A DNA stretch of 64,000 nt, from NCBI RefSeq assembly GCF_002207765.1, contig NZ_BDGJ01000168.1:62001-126000 (forward strand), in the 5' to 3' direction. Below the pieces are notes generated by a model that was given only the letters and a program-made list of their open reading frames with translations, was not told where the DNA came from and ran no database searches. Origin of the DNA: Calderihabitans maritimus (GTDB lineage Bacteria; Bacillota; KKC1; Calderihabitantales; Calderihabitantaceae). Position 1 is the stretch's first letter, and every line of letters starts with the position of its first letter. The position numbers and the translations under genes are program-made. Positions 28,414 through 37,928 of this stretch are shown here, piece after piece.

Positions 28414-28785
28414 GTTATCTCCCCTTTCTTAATAAAATAATTCAATATTTTTTAATTATTTTGACAAATCGAAATAAACTCCTGCTTTGTTCCCTTTTTA
28501 ACAAAGTTTTTGCGGTATTACAAAAGATTAATTGACTTGGGAAGTTGATTTTTATGTGGCTAGCTGATGAAACCCGCTTTCATTAAAATATAAGCCGGCC
28601 ACGAACCTTTTAGAACCAGAAAAGCTAAGCCAAAACGGTAGCACAAAACGTATATTAACGAGAAATAATATTGACAAATAACAGATAAAGGATTAGATAT
28701 TAAGCTGTTCCCCTTTGACTTGTGATAAAATAATTACATCTTCTACAATTCTAAAATATTTTTTCTAAAATAGTAGGTGGAAAGA
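28414..28785 (+). other. Divergent intergenic region between synthetase and MATE genes
   Basis: About 370 bases, AT-rich. It contains the MATE-side promoter at 28671-28699. Nothing else stands out: no coding frame with a ribosome site, and no riboswitch signature that I recognise. Confidence 0.6.
28671..28699 (+). promoter_or_regulatory. Promoter before the MATE gene
   Basis: Perfect TTGACA (28671-28676), 17 bases, TAGATA (28694-28699). Leader of about 80 bases. Confidence 0.6.
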
Positions 28786-30171
28786 TTGGAACGATCAAGA
28801 GCTGCCAACTTTACGGAAGGAAGTATAGGCCGACAACTAATTTGGTTTTCGGTCCCTATGCTACTCGGCAACCTTTTGCAAGCTTTATATAATACGGTAG
28901 ACAGCATTTGGGTAGGCAGATTTGTGGGGGCTGAGGCTTTAGGAGCTGTTTCCGTCAGTTTTCCGGTTATTTTCACCCTGGTTTCTTTGATAACCGGCAT
29001 CGGGGTGGCGGCTACCGTGCTGGTATCCCAATATAAAGGGGCCCGGCAACCTGACATGGTACAAAAAGTGGTAAGCAACGTTTTGCTCATACTAGTTACC
29101 GCCGGACTTGCGGTTTCGGTGTTGGGGATACTTTTTCATGGTTATCTTCTGCGTATCATTAATACTCCTGTGGAAATATTTGTCATGACATCCAGCTACT
29201 TAAAAGTTTTTCTTGCTGGCTTGGTTTTCATGTTTTTGTACAATGCTATTAGCGCCGTCCTGCGGGGGTTGGGGGATTCTCGGACGCCTTTAATTTTTTT
29301 ACTGTACGCTACTTTGATTAATATTGTATTGGACCCGCTTTTTATTTTTGGTCTCGGTATTTTCCCGCGCCTGGGAGTAGCGGGGGCGGCCCTGGCTACT
29401 GACATAGCCCAAGCTACGGCTGCACTAATGAGCCTCCGTTATCTTAAAAATTTAGGCTTGCTAAGTTTTTCTTTTGAATGCTTTAAACTACAATGGGATC
29501 TTATTAAAAAAATACTAAAAATAGGCTTGCCGGCTGGAGTTCAGCATACGATAGTTTCTCTTGGGATTCTGGCACTCAATGCCATTATCAATTCCTTCGG
29601 TGAAATTATAGTTGCCGCCTATGGAGCTGCTTCCCGGCTGGACCAGTTCGCTTTTATGCCGTCCATGTCTATATCGCTGGCCATATCGGCTATGGTGGGA
29701 CAAAATCTAGGGGCGGGGAAACATGAGCGGGTAAGAGAAATAGTCCGCTGGGGCATTTTGTTATCCGGCGGAATTACTTTTCTGGTTGCTTTAGTCGCCG
29801 TTTTTTCACCCAGGACGCTGCTGGCCCTCTTTACTAAAGAAGAAGAAGTGCTGCAGGCAGGTGCCTTATATTTGAAAGTAATCGGCCCTTCTTATGTGGC
29901 TTTTGCCGTAACTTTTGCTTTACAGGGAGTTATCCGGGGTGCCGGAGATACTTTGCCTTCTCTAATTTTCAGCTTAATTGCTTTATGGGGGATTCGCGTC
30001 CCCGGGGCAGCCTTATTGTCCCGTCTGCCTGCTTTGGGTGTTAGAGGGGTATGGCTGGCTATGGCTGTTAGTCCGGTAGTGGGACTGCTTCTTCACTGGG
30101 GATATTATGCCACCGGCAGATGGAAGACAAAAGTTGCCGTTAAGCAGGGCCCAGGGATTCCGGAGTTATAG
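28786..30171 (+). CDS. MATE family efflux transporter
   Basis: About 461 residues with twelve helices in two six-helix halves. Family marks: IGRQLIWFSVPMLLGNLLQALYNTVDSIWVG (start), VLRGLGDSRTPL and GVIRGAGDTLPS at equivalent places in each half. It is a cation-coupled exporter of cationic drugs or metabolites. The TTG at 28786 follows AGGTGG. The stop overlaps the convergent lipoprotein gene by 6 bases, so no terminator separates them. Confidence 0.92.
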   Translation: MERSRAANFTEGSIGRQLIWFSVPMLLGNLLQALYNTVDSIWVGRFVGAEALGAVSVSFPVIFTLVSLITGIGVAATVLVSQYKGARQPDMVQKVVSNVLLILVTAGLAVSVLGILFHGYLLRIINTPVEIFVMTSSYLKVFLAGLVFMFLYNAISAVLRGLGDSRTPLIFLLYATLINIVLDPLFIFGLGIFPRLGVAGAALATDIAQATAALMSLRYLKNLGLLSFSFECFKLQWDLIKKILKIGLPAGVQHTIVSLGILALNAIINSFGEIIVAAYGAASRLDQFAFMPSMSISLAISAMVGQNLGAGKHERVREIVRWGILLSGGITFLVALVAVFSPRTLLALFTKEEEVLQAGALYLKVIGPSYVAFAVTFALQGVIRGAGDTLPSLIFSLIALWGIRVPGAALLSRLPALGVRGVWLAMAVSPVVGLLLHWGYYATGRWKTKVAVKQGPGIPEL

Positions 30172-31293
30172 CCCTGCCGTCCGACCGACAAATTCTTCAT
30201 AGACAGCTTTTTCCGAAAGAAATTGGCGGTGCAACTCTTCGAATTGAAGCAAAAGTTGTTCCCGGTCGGCTTCCCCGAGCTGGTAACTTTTGTCCTGCAG
30301 GTTTTCCAACTCGGTTCGGATCTCCTCCTTCAAGTTTTCCAGAGTCTGTCTCATCGTTCCAATCATGTAGCTTTCATTCGATTGTTCCAGTTGTTCTTCT
30401 AAACGTTCTTCGAGCAGGTTTATATCTTCCATAGTTTGAACGGTTTCTTTTAGTTTGTCGGCAAGATCGTTTTTAAGGGAGACGAACTTTATCTGTGCCC
30501 GGGTGGCTTCCTCTAACTTACTTAGTGCCTCTTGGAAAGCCTTGTATAACTCGGTTGCTTCTTGCGGCGGGGAGATTTCTTGTAACTGTTTCTGAACCCC
30601 AAGAATATCCTGCCAATATTTTTGGAGAGCTTCCGGCTCTTCGGCCTCTCGGAGCCAGTCTGACCAGTCGACCAGGTAATAATAACGGTCGAAGAGAGGT
30701 TTAAGCTGCCGGTAAAATTTTTCGTTGATCCGGTGGCGTTCGGCAACCGGTCCTTCCGCTATATCAATTTTAACGATTTTCCACCGGTATTTATCGCGGT
30801 TGAACTGAAAAGTCAATACTGCTAAATCCTTGAGACTGACTTCAACTGCTGTGACGTTGTCGATCCTGCGTGAAAAAATTTTCGGAGCATTAAAAGGTTC
30901 CGATATCCCGTATGCTTCGGCCTGTTTCAGCAGTTGCATTTTTTCTTGATGCCATTTCTCTTGGAAATCAACTTTTTGTTTAATATCGTTCGCTGGGGGG
31001 GAACTAATCATGGCAAACATGGCGGAATAATTGTCTTCTGTCCAGTACTGGATAAAATCCCTGACTAGCTGTGGCGGTTGTTTAGGGGAGCCTCTTTCCG
31101 ATACCAAAACCGCTGTTTTATTTGCCGGCGGTTGGGCTGCTGAAGTCTCGGATACGGGCGATTTAGATAAATTTGGTAATATATTCTTTAGGCTTTCCAG
31201 TAGGGAGTTTTCCTGGCTGGAGAGAGAGCATCCGGACAATAGTAGGCCGGTTATTAAAACTAGAAGAGATAAATAGGTTCTTTGAAATTTCAC
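30166..31293 (-). CDS. Predicted lipoprotein with NTF2-like and coiled-coil regions
   Basis: About 375 residues. The N-terminus has a signal helix and lipobox LLLSGC, so the mature protein should be lipid-anchored outside the membrane. Residues ~70-180 (VRDFIQYWTEDNYSAMFAMIS, then YRWKIVKIDI) resemble NTF2-like domains of MecA/penicillin-binding accessory type. Residues ~200-370 are strongly Glu/Gln-rich and predicted coiled coil. Function unknown. The GTG at 31293 with AAAGGGGA is chosen over an earlier start. Confidence 0.7.
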   Translation of the reverse strand: MKFQRTYLSLLVLITGLLLSGCSLSSQENSLLESLKNILPNLSKSPVSETSAAQPPANKTAVLVSERGSPKQPPQLVRDFIQYWTEDNYSAMFAMISSPPANDIKQKVDFQEKWHQEKMQLLKQAEAYGISEPFNAPKIFSRRIDNVTAVEVSLKDLAVLTFQFNRDKYRWKIVKIDIAEGPVAERHRINEKFYRQLKPLFDRYYYLVDWSDWLREAEEPEALQKYWQDILGVQKQLQEISPPQEATELYKAFQEALSKLEEATRAQIKFVSLKNDLADKLKETVQTMEDINLLEERLEEQLEQSNESYMIGTMRQTLENLKEEIRTELENLQDKSYQLGEADREQLLLQFEELHRQFLSEKAVYEEFVGRTAGL

Positions 31294-31439
31294 AGGGCAA
31301 GTCCCCTTTCCGCTTATCATATATAAAAACTATTCTCTCTGCCTTAAAAACTTCCTGTATTTTGTCGAACAGAATTGTTGAGAGGGTGGCAGTATGGTAT
31401 AATGTTGAACGGCGATAATGGTGGGAGGAGGATGGATTA

Positions 31440-31589
31440 ATGGAGAAAAAAGTTGTACATATCAAGACTGTTTTCAAGCCAAACTTGGCGAAAACTATAA
31501 AAACTGGAGGCTGTGGTTCCTGTCAAGTCTCCTGCCAGTCGGCATGCAAAACCTCCTGTACAGTTGGCAATCAGGTTTGCGAAAAGTAA
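31440..31589 (+). CDS. SCIFF ribosomal peptide (six-cysteine precursor), 49 aa
   Basis: ATG 7 bases after GGGAGGAGGA. The product starts EKKVVHIKTVFKPNLAKT and has a C-terminal core with six cysteines (CGSCQVSCQSACKTSC...VCEK), the 'six cysteines in forty-five' pattern almost universal in Clostridia. The maturase next door installs Cys-Thr thioether bonds in such peptides (established for CteA/CteB and Tte1186). The gene overlaps an artefactual frame running into the maturase and is easy to miss. Confidence 0.95.
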   Translation: MEKKVVHIKTVFKPNLAKTIKTGGCGSCQVSCQSACKTSCTVGNQVCEK

Positions 31590-31617
31590 CCTGCCTTGCG
31601 AGTTCCGGTCAACTAGT

Positions 31618-31649
31618 GGCCCAACCTTTCGGCTGGGTCAAATTTTTTT
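31618..31649 (+). terminator. Terminator-like attenuator between SCIFF and maturase
   Basis: GGCCCAACC, loop TTTC, GGCTGGGTC (one G-T pair, one A-C mismatch) followed by AAA and seven T. Its position in the 86-base gap would lower maturase expression relative to the peptide. Confidence 0.6.
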
Positions 31650-31675
31650 ATCTGAACAAGCTGGGGGGAACGGAT

Positions 31676-33094
31676 ATGGATTTTTACATTAGCGTCCCTG
31701 AGGAATTGGAGCGAGTTAACTGGCAAGCTGATCTACACTACTTTGAATTTGACGGGATTAAAATTCTACTCGACGTTCCTAGCGGTTCGGTTCATATAAT
31801 AGATCGGATTACATGGGACGTATTGAAGGCATTAGAACGAGAAGCAGCGGGGGAAAAAAGCTTGCCCCAGTTACTGGATCGTTATTCTTGGGCTCAGGTA
31901 AGGGAGGTTCTAAACGAACTTAGATGTCTTAAAGAAGAAGGATTATTGTTCACCCGTGATCCTCATCTCGATTACCGGCCACCCGACTTGGGGCTTAAGT
32001 CCTTATGCCTGCATGTGGCTCACGATTGTAACTTAAGGTGCCGTTACTGTTTCGCTTCTACGGGGCCGTTTGGCGGAGGAAGGGAATTGATGCCCCTGGA
32101 GACAGGTCAAGCGGCTCTGGATTTCCTGCTGGAACGTTCAGGGTCCAGAAAGACCTGCGAAGTAGATTTTTTCGGTGGAGAGCCCTTGCTTAATTTGCCT
32201 GTAGTTGAAAAACTGGTTGCTTATGGGCGGGATAAGGCCGGACGAATGGGGAAAGAAATTAGATTTACGTTAACTACCAACGGTGTGTTGCTGGACCGGA
32301 AGACGGAAAATTTCCTCAATAGAGAAAATATACAACTGGTAATGAGTGTAGACGGAAGACCTGCTGTCAACGACGCCATGCGACCATTTGCCGACGGCCG
32401 GGGAAGCTACGATCACGTTATGCCTAATATATTACGGGTTGTAGCCTCCCGGAATAACGAGAACTATTACGTGCGAGGGACGTTCACGCGATATAATTTG
32501 GATTTTACGGAAGATATATTTCACCTGGCCGACCTGGGAATCAAAAATATTTCGGTGGAACCGGTGGTGGCGGAACCGGAAGCGGATTTTGCTTTTCAGG
32601 AGGAAGACCTTCCCCGGATAAAAAGAGAGTATGAGACGCTCACCAGGGGGCTGGTGGAAAGATACGCGGCAGGGAAGCCTTTTAACTTTTTTCATTTTAA
32701 TATTGATTTAGAGCGGGGTCCCTGCCTGCCCAAAAGATTGACCGGCTGTGGCGCCGGCTATGAGTATCTGGCGGTTACTCCTTCGGGCGAAATTTATCCT
32801 TGCCACCAGTTTGTGGGCAGAGATCAATTCCGGTTAGGTACTGTCTGGCAGGGCATTGAAAACCGGCGGCTTCAGGAACAATTCCGGCAGGCTCACATAT
32901 ACAACAAGGATGAATGTCGCCGATGTTGGGCCCGGTTTTACTGCAGCGGAGGATGCCATGCCAATAACTATGCCTTTAACCGGTCGCTTTTTAAACCTTA
33001 TGTCGTGGCATGCGAGATGCAGCGGAAAAGATTGGAATGCGCCATTTACTTGAAGATATACCTGGCTTTAAAAGGTTGGAAACAGGCTAATTGA
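31676..33094 (+). CDS. SCIFF radical SAM maturase (SPASM/twitch type)
   Basis: A 472-residue radical SAM enzyme. Residues ~1-100 are a leader-binding region (RRE-like, with FDGIKILLDVPSGSVHIID); CNLRCRYC at ~115 binds the catalytic [4Fe-4S]; FFGGEPLLN follows. The C-terminal part has auxiliary-cluster cysteines in CGAGYEYLAVTPSGEIYPC, CRRCWARFYCSGGC and ACEMQRKRLEC. Start: ATG at 31676 behind GGGGGGA; the longer frame from 31418 is mostly antisense to nothing and overlaps SCIFF. It makes thioether crosslinks in SCIFF. Confidence 0.93.
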   Translation: MDFYISVPEELERVNWQADLHYFEFDGIKILLDVPSGSVHIIDRITWDVLKALEREAAGEKSLPQLLDRYSWAQVREVLNELRCLKEEGLLFTRDPHLDYRPPDLGLKSLCLHVAHDCNLRCRYCFASTGPFGGGRELMPLETGQAALDFLLERSGSRKTCEVDFFGGEPLLNLPVVEKLVAYGRDKAGRMGKEIRFTLTTNGVLLDRKTENFLNRENIQLVMSVDGRPAVNDAMRPFADGRGSYDHVMPNILRVVASRNNENYYVRGTFTRYNLDFTEDIFHLADLGIKNISVEPVVAEPEADFAFQEEDLPRIKREYETLTRGLVERYAAGKPFNFFHFNIDLERGPCLPKRLTGCGAGYEYLAVTPSGEIYPCHQFVGRDQFRLGTVWQGIENRRLQEQFRQAHIYNKDECRRCWARFYCSGGCHANNYAFNRSLFKPYVVACEMQRKRLECAIYLKIYLALKGWKQAN

Positions 33095-33120
33095 AACCTT
33101 AGACCAGAGGTGATTGGTTT

Positions 33121-33807
33121 TTGGAAAACTTGATTACTGAACTAATTCCGCAACAAATTGAAAATATTTCCCTATGGACTTATTTTTTGATTTACCTAGG
33201 GGGCATACTTACCAGCTTTAGTCCCTGTGTGCTGGGAATGATACCGGTTCTGGTCGCTTATATAGGTGGATATGGTCAACCGTCGAAACTCAGGGGTTTT
33301 TCCTATTCGGTTGCCTTTAGTACGGGATTAGCTCTCACCTTTGCTGTTTTGGGAGTTATAGCTTCTGCCATAGGTTCTATTTTTGGGCAGATCGGACGAG
33401 GTTGGTTCTACGGGATGGCAGGTGTCTCTTTCTTGATGGGGTTACAGCTTCTGGGAATTATCAATCTTAGATTTCCCAGTCTTCCCGTAGTCCCGCCCAA
33501 AGTTCACGGTATTTTAGGGGCTTTTTTGACCGGTTTCTTTTTCGGTCTGGTGGCTACAGCGTGTTCGACACCTGTCCTGGCGGTAGTTTTAACCTACGTG
33601 GCCACCAAAGGACAGCTATGGTACGGAGCCAGTCTCCTTTTCACCTATGGCCTCGGACAGGGAATGTTGTTAATAGTAGTCGGGACTTTCACCGGGGCAT
33701 TGAAGCAATTAGCTAAAATGCGCCAGTGGTCTCATTATCTTACCACCGCCAGCGGTTTAATTTTAATGGGAGTAGGTCTTTACTATCTGAGCATTGCCGT
33801 ACGCTAG
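33121..33807 (+). CDS. ccdA: CcdA-family thiol:disulfide transporter
   Basis: 228 residues with six helices. Redox cysteines are in SFSPCVLGMIPV (helix 1) and TACSTPVL (helix 4), which shuttle electrons from cytoplasmic thioredoxin outward. The role is to reduce apocytochrome c or other exported thiols. The TTG start follows AGAGGTGATT. It could serve the cytochrome c maturation cluster at 42.5-50 kb; no such partner thioredoxin is beside it. Confidence 0.88.
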   Translation: MENLITELIPQQIENISLWTYFLIYLGGILTSFSPCVLGMIPVLVAYIGGYGQPSKLRGFSYSVAFSTGLALTFAVLGVIASAIGSIFGQIGRGWFYGMAGVSFLMGLQLLGIINLRFPSLPVVPPKVHGILGAFLTGFFFGLVATACSTPVLAVVLTYVATKGQLWYGASLLFTYGLGQGMLLIVVGTFTGALKQLAKMRQWSHYLTTASGLILMGVGLYYLSIAVR

Positions 33808-33833
33808 AAAAACACAGGGAGGAGTGAGTATTT

Positions 33834-35842
33834 TGCCCGTTTACAGATCGGTATGTCCGCTGGATTGTTTTGACAATTGTATATGGCAGGTTCATGTAGA
33901 AGACGGAAAAGTGGTGAAGATCGCCGGGGATCCGGATTTTTCCCCCACTAAAGGTTTTGTTTGTTCTAAAGCCAGGAAGCAGATAGACCGCCTCTATAGC
34001 CCTGACCGGCTTCTTCACCCGTTGAGATCCGTTGACGGCCGGTGGCAGAAAATTAGTTGGGAGCAAGCGTATGAGATTATAGCGGACAAGCTAACTTCCA
34101 TTATAGAGAAATACGGTAGCCAGGCCATTTTACACCACTCTGGTTCCGGTTCCAATGGTATTTTGAAAACCCTAGACCGGAGGTTTTTCAATGCCTTGGG
34201 AGGGGCCACTGTTCCCGCCGGTAGTCCTTGCTGGGGAAGCGGCTTGGCGGCAACTGAGTATGATTTTGGTGCCTGTATGGCTCATACCTGGGAAGATCAT
34301 ACCCGGGCCAAGACTATTATCCTGTGGGGCAGAGATCCGTTTACTACCAACCCTCACCTGGTTCCTTATCTTAAAGAAGCCCAAAAAAACGGGGCGCAGA
34401 TAACGGTAATTAACCCTATTCGGGTTCCAACTAGCGAGCTGGCCGACCGTTACGTGTCTCTGCGTCCCGGTACCGACGGGGCTTTGGCTCTCGGAATGGC
34501 TCATTGTATTCTTAGAGAGAGATGGCTGGATTGGGAGTTTGTTCGTAACCATGTGGAGGGATTTGCCGAATATGCTCGAATGGTTAAAAATTTTCCACCG
34601 GAAAAAGTAGCGAAAATTACCGGTGTGTCGGAAGAAACTATTGTTGAATTAGCTCGCGAATACGCAATTCGTAAACCTTCCTGTATCATTTTGGGATACG
34701 GTATGCAGCGTTATACCAACGGGGGACAAACGGTTCGGGCTATCAATTCTCTGGCGGCCATCACCGGTAATATTGGAGTACCCGGGGGTGGAGTCAACTA
34801 TGCTTTTCTCAAGGCAAAACAGGATCTTCTCAAGCCCATAGACGGGCGGGAATTAGCTCGGAAGACTAGAACCGTTCCTTTTCCTACCTGGGGTTCTTCC
34901 GTTTTATCAACTGACGATCCTCCTATCAAGTGTATTTTTGTTACCCGTTCCAATCCTGTAACTCAATTGCCTAATACGGCCAAAGTTGTTGAAGCTTTTA
35001 AGCGCACCGAGTTTGTCGTGGTAATTGACTTTTTCCTAAATGACACCGCTGATTTGGCTGATTTGGTACTTCCGTGTACAACTGTATTTGAAGAAGAAGA
35101 TATCATATACAACAGCATGAACTATCACCTGGCTTATGCGCCGCAGCTGGTAAAACCTTTGGGTGAAGCTAAATCCGATCCCGATATATTCATGGAACTG
35201 GCCGAATATATGGGGTTGCAGAAATTTTTCAACCGCAGCAAAGCGGAGTGGCTTAGGGAGGCTTTAGAGAAAGCTGTAGAATATGGCGTAACCCTGGAAA
35301 GGTTGAAGAAAGAACCGGTACGGAATCCCCTGGTACGGGATGTGGCCTGGGAAGACAAGAAGTTTCTTACACCCAGTGGCAAGTTTGAACTGTATTCTGA
35401 GCGGGCTGCGAAAGATGGATTGCCGCCCCTGCCGGTCTACCGGGAACCGAAGGAAAATGTGGCAGACGTCCAGGGAGCAACTTCAGAATATCCGTTGCAG
35501 TTGATAACGCCCCATCCCGCCGGCAGGATGCATTCCCAGTTTCTTAACTTGCAGAGCATGGAGGAAGCAGAGAGCCTGCCGTCAGTAGAAATTCATCCGG
35601 AAACGGCGCGGCAGCGCTATATCCGTCATGGGGAAGAAGTAATTGTTGAATCCAGGCATGGGCAAATCAGGGCTCTGGCCAAAATCAGCTCTGCTGTAAG
35701 ACAAGATACGGTGAAAATAGAGCAGGGTTGGTGGATAAAAGAGGGGGGAGGAGTGAATTTCCTAACCCCCGAGGCGGTACCGGACATGGGTTTGGGAGTT
35801 CCCTATTATGACTGTGGCTGCGAGATAAGAAAAATTTATTAG
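33834..35842 (+). CDS. Molybdopterin oxidoreductase (DMSO reductase superfamily), single subunit
   Basis: 669 residues. N-terminal [4Fe-4S] motif CPLDCFDNC...C with the last Cys in GFVCSKA, then Mo/W-bis-PGD binding domains (ITVINPIRVPTSELAD, NSLAAITGNIGVPGGG) and a C-terminal dinucleotide-binding barrel. No Tat signal is evident, so it is cytoplasmic. No iron-sulfur or membrane partner genes are adjacent. It resembles uncharacterised formate-dehydrogenase-H-like and polysulfide-reductase-like catalytic subunits. No in-frame UGA or clear Cys ligand was seen at the metal position. TTG start with GGGAGGAGTGAG. Confidence 0.85.
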
Positions 35843-35972
35843 ATTTTTGAAGGAAAAAGTTAGTTTTATGGGGAATATTCTTATTGTTCTTTTGTTGCCC
35901 AATATTTAACAGATAACTTCAAATTAATTTTGAAATAAAATGTAGCAAATTAATGAGGCTGAGGAGGCACAG

Positions 35973-37376
35973 ATGCACGTTTTCAGCAAGGAAGAAATAA
36001 AAACCCTAAAACAACATGTGCTTTCTCGTTCCAAGAGCCGGTGGAAGGCGCTCGGTTTTTGCTTGGCCTTGGTACTTTCAGTGGCCCTGGTTTGGTTTAT
36101 TATAGATGGCGGACAGGCTCCGCGGGGGTATGCAGTAATAATTGATGGACGAGAGTTCGGTATTGTTGCGGATACAAGCAAGGCAGAAGAGGTTTTGGAA
36201 ATTGTTCGCGAGGATACCAGCAGGCGTGTGGGCTTGCCTTTACAATACAGTAACCAAATTTCTTTTGAGGAGGTTAAATCGGACAAGGTCCAGTTTTTGT
36301 CTGCCGAACAGTTAGCGGTGATTTTCCGCGATAATTTAAATTTCGTTACGCCGGCTACAGGTATTGAAATTGACGGAGACTTGAAATTGTTTGTTAAAGA
36401 TGAAGATACTGCCCGTAAGTTGCTGCAGCGGCTAAAAGATTCATATCTTCCGCCAGAAGAGGTTCAAATGGAAAAACTGGTATTACAAGAAAAAATCGGA
36501 TTTGTTTCCCAGATAGTCCCTTATACAGAGGTTATGTCGGAAGAGGACGCTTTTCAATGGTTGAAAAATGGAAGTAAAAAGATAGAAACGCATGTGGTTA
36601 AGCAAGGAGATTCTTTATGGTCTATTGCTGCGGCTCATAATTTGGACGTGGAAGAGTTGAAAGAAGCGAATCCCGAGCTAAATAGCGATCTTTTATCGAT
36701 CGGCCAGGAAATAAAATTGGTCAAGGCAGATCCTCCAGTGCATGTTTTGGTGAGTTACACCTACTCGAAGCGGGAGAGTATTCCTTACCGAGTTAAGGTT
36801 GAGAATTCCGACGACCTGTGGAGAGGGCAGGAAGTTGTTCGCCAGAAGGGGATTAAAGGAGAAAAAGAAGTAGTTTACCGGGTGTTAGAGAGAAATGGAG
36901 TAGAGGTGGAGAGAGAAGTCCTGCAAGAAAAAGTACTGAAGCAACCAGTAACCCAAATAGTAGCCCGAGGTACCAGAATGATGGTGGCTTCCCGGGGAGC
37001 AGGTGGCTCCGGCCGTTTAGCCTGGCCTCTGCGAGGGATAATCACTTCCTACTACGGATATCGAGGTCGGGAATTCCATACGGGTTTGGATATCGATGGG
37101 AAAACCGGGGATCCAGTTCTTGCCGCCGAAAAAGGGAAAGTCATTTTTACTGGGTGGTTGGGAAATTATGGGCGTACGGTTGCTATTGACCATGGGGATG
37201 GGCTGGTTACTCGCTACACTCACCTAAACTCTATAAAGGTTAAGCGCGGGCAGGAAGTTTCTAGAGGTGAGGTAATAGGTACGGTGGGTAGTACAGGACG
37301 CAGTACGGGCTCTCATCTGCATTTTGAGGTATTGGTTAATGGTAACCCCCGTAATCCCTTGAAGTATCTACGTTAA
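35973..37376 (+). CDS. Cell-wall endopeptidase with LysM, G5 and M23 domains
   Basis: 467 residues. N-terminal signal anchor (residues ~25-47); a ~150-residue region typical of spore-associated Clostridial M23 proteins; LysM at ~200-245 ([17 protein letters not shown]); G5 at ~250-330; M23 peptidase from ~340 with [14 protein letters not shown] and [15 protein letters not shown] carrying the zinc ligands. It cuts peptidoglycan cross-bridges outside the cell. ATG behind GGAGGCAC. Confidence 0.92.
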   Translation: MHVFSKEEIKTLKQHVLSRSKSRWKALGFCLALVLSVALVWFIIDGGQAPRGYAVIIDGREFGIVADTSKAEEVLEIVREDTSRRVGLPLQYSNQISFEEVKSDKVQFLSAEQLAVIFRDNLNFVTPATGIEIDGDLKLFVKDEDTARKLLQRLKDSYLPPEEVQMEKLVLQEKIGFVSQIVPYTEVMSEEDAFQWLKNGSKKIETHVVKQGDSLWSIAAAHNLDVEELKEANPELNSDLLSIGQEIKLVKADPPVHVLVSYTYSKRESIPYRVKVENSDDLWRGQEVVRQKGIKGEKEVVYRVLERNGVEVEREVLQEKVLKQPVTQIVARGTRMMVASRGAGGSGRLAWPLRGIITSYYGYRGREFHTGLDIDGKTGDPVLAAEKGKVIFTGWLGNYGRTVAIDHGDGLVTRYTHLNSIKVKRGQEVSRGEVIGTVGSTGRSTGSHLHFEVLVNGNPRNPLKYLR

Positions 37377-37386
37377 AGTAAGAAAG

Positions 37387-37418
37387 CCTTGTGGACAGAC
37401 CGCAAGGTTATTTTTTTT
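37387..37418 (+). terminator. Terminator of the M23 peptidase gene
   Basis: CCTTGTGG, loop ACAGA, CCGCAAGG (8 bp, one T-G), then TTA and eight T. Confidence 0.9.
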
Positions 37419-37458
37419 ACAGGATGAAGTCATTCCATTTTTCAAAGATATTTTCTTC

Positions 37459-37487
37459 TTGATTCGCTGGGCCTGATAAATTATAAT
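37459..37487 (+). promoter_or_regulatory. Promoter of the CoA-binding/trxB unit
   Basis: TTGATT, 17 bases, perfect TATAAT (37482-37487). Confidence 0.75.
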
Positions 37488-37502
37488 AAATTACATAAAA
37501 AA

Positions 37503-37517
37503 TACCCCTATGGGGTA
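37503..37517 (+). promoter_or_regulatory. CsoR/CstR-like operator
   Basis: TACCCC-TAT-GGGGTA: a perfect 6-bp inverted repeat 15 bases after the -10. It has the form of CsoR (copper) and CstR (persulfide) operators. Related sites precede copA and copZ. Confidence 0.65.
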
Positions 37518-37535
37518 GTCTGGGAGGGTAGTTAA

Positions 37536-37928
37536 ATGGATTTCAATCGTTTCAAGACGATAGCGGTAGTAGGACTGTCGGCGAAAGAAGACCGGCCGAG
37601 CTACCAGGTGGCCAAATACCTGCAGGAGGAAGGTTTTAGGGTGATTCCAGTTAATCCCACCGTTGATCAAGTGTTGGGAGAGAAAAGTTATTCCAGCCTG
37701 CTGGATATTCCGGCAGACATAGAAGTAGATATTGTTGATATTTTTCGCAAGCCAGAGGCAGTCGGCCCTATTGTGGAGGAAGCTATCACCCGGGGTGCCA
37801 AAATGGTCTGGATGCAAGAAGGTGTCGTAAATGAGGAAGCAGCTCGTAAAGCTCGGGAAAACGGGTTGGAAGTAGTGATGGACAAATGTATCATGAAAGA
37901 ACACAGGAGGTGGAGAAACAAGCAATGA
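37536..37928 (+). CDS. CoA-binding domain protein (YccU-like)
   Basis: 130 residues of Rossmann type, matching the CoA_binding family: KTIAVVGLSAKEDRPSYQVAKYL, GFRVIPVNP and WMQEGVVNEEA. Members bind CoA or nucleotides; the role is unclear but is often linked to thiol redox. The trxB start overlaps its stop (ATGA), so they are translationally coupled. The C-terminal Cys in DKCIMKEH is conserved in the family. Confidence 0.85.
   Translation: MDFNRFKTIAVVGLSAKEDRPSYQVAKYLQEEGFRVIPVNPTVDQVLGEKSYSSLLDIPADIEVDIVDIFRKPEAVGPIVEEAITRGAKMVWMQEGVVNEEAARKARENGLEVVMDKCIMKEHRRWRNKQ

Noticed and set aside
28414-28670. Riboswitch or T-box before the MATE gene
   Set aside because: I looked for T-box, guanidine, and similar signatures and saw none; only the AT-rich spacer and one promoter.
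31418-31675. Extension of the radical SAM gene back to 31418
   Set aside because: No ribosome site at 31418, the sequence overlaps the SCIFF gene in another frame, and the ATG at 31676 has a strong site and a family-like start.
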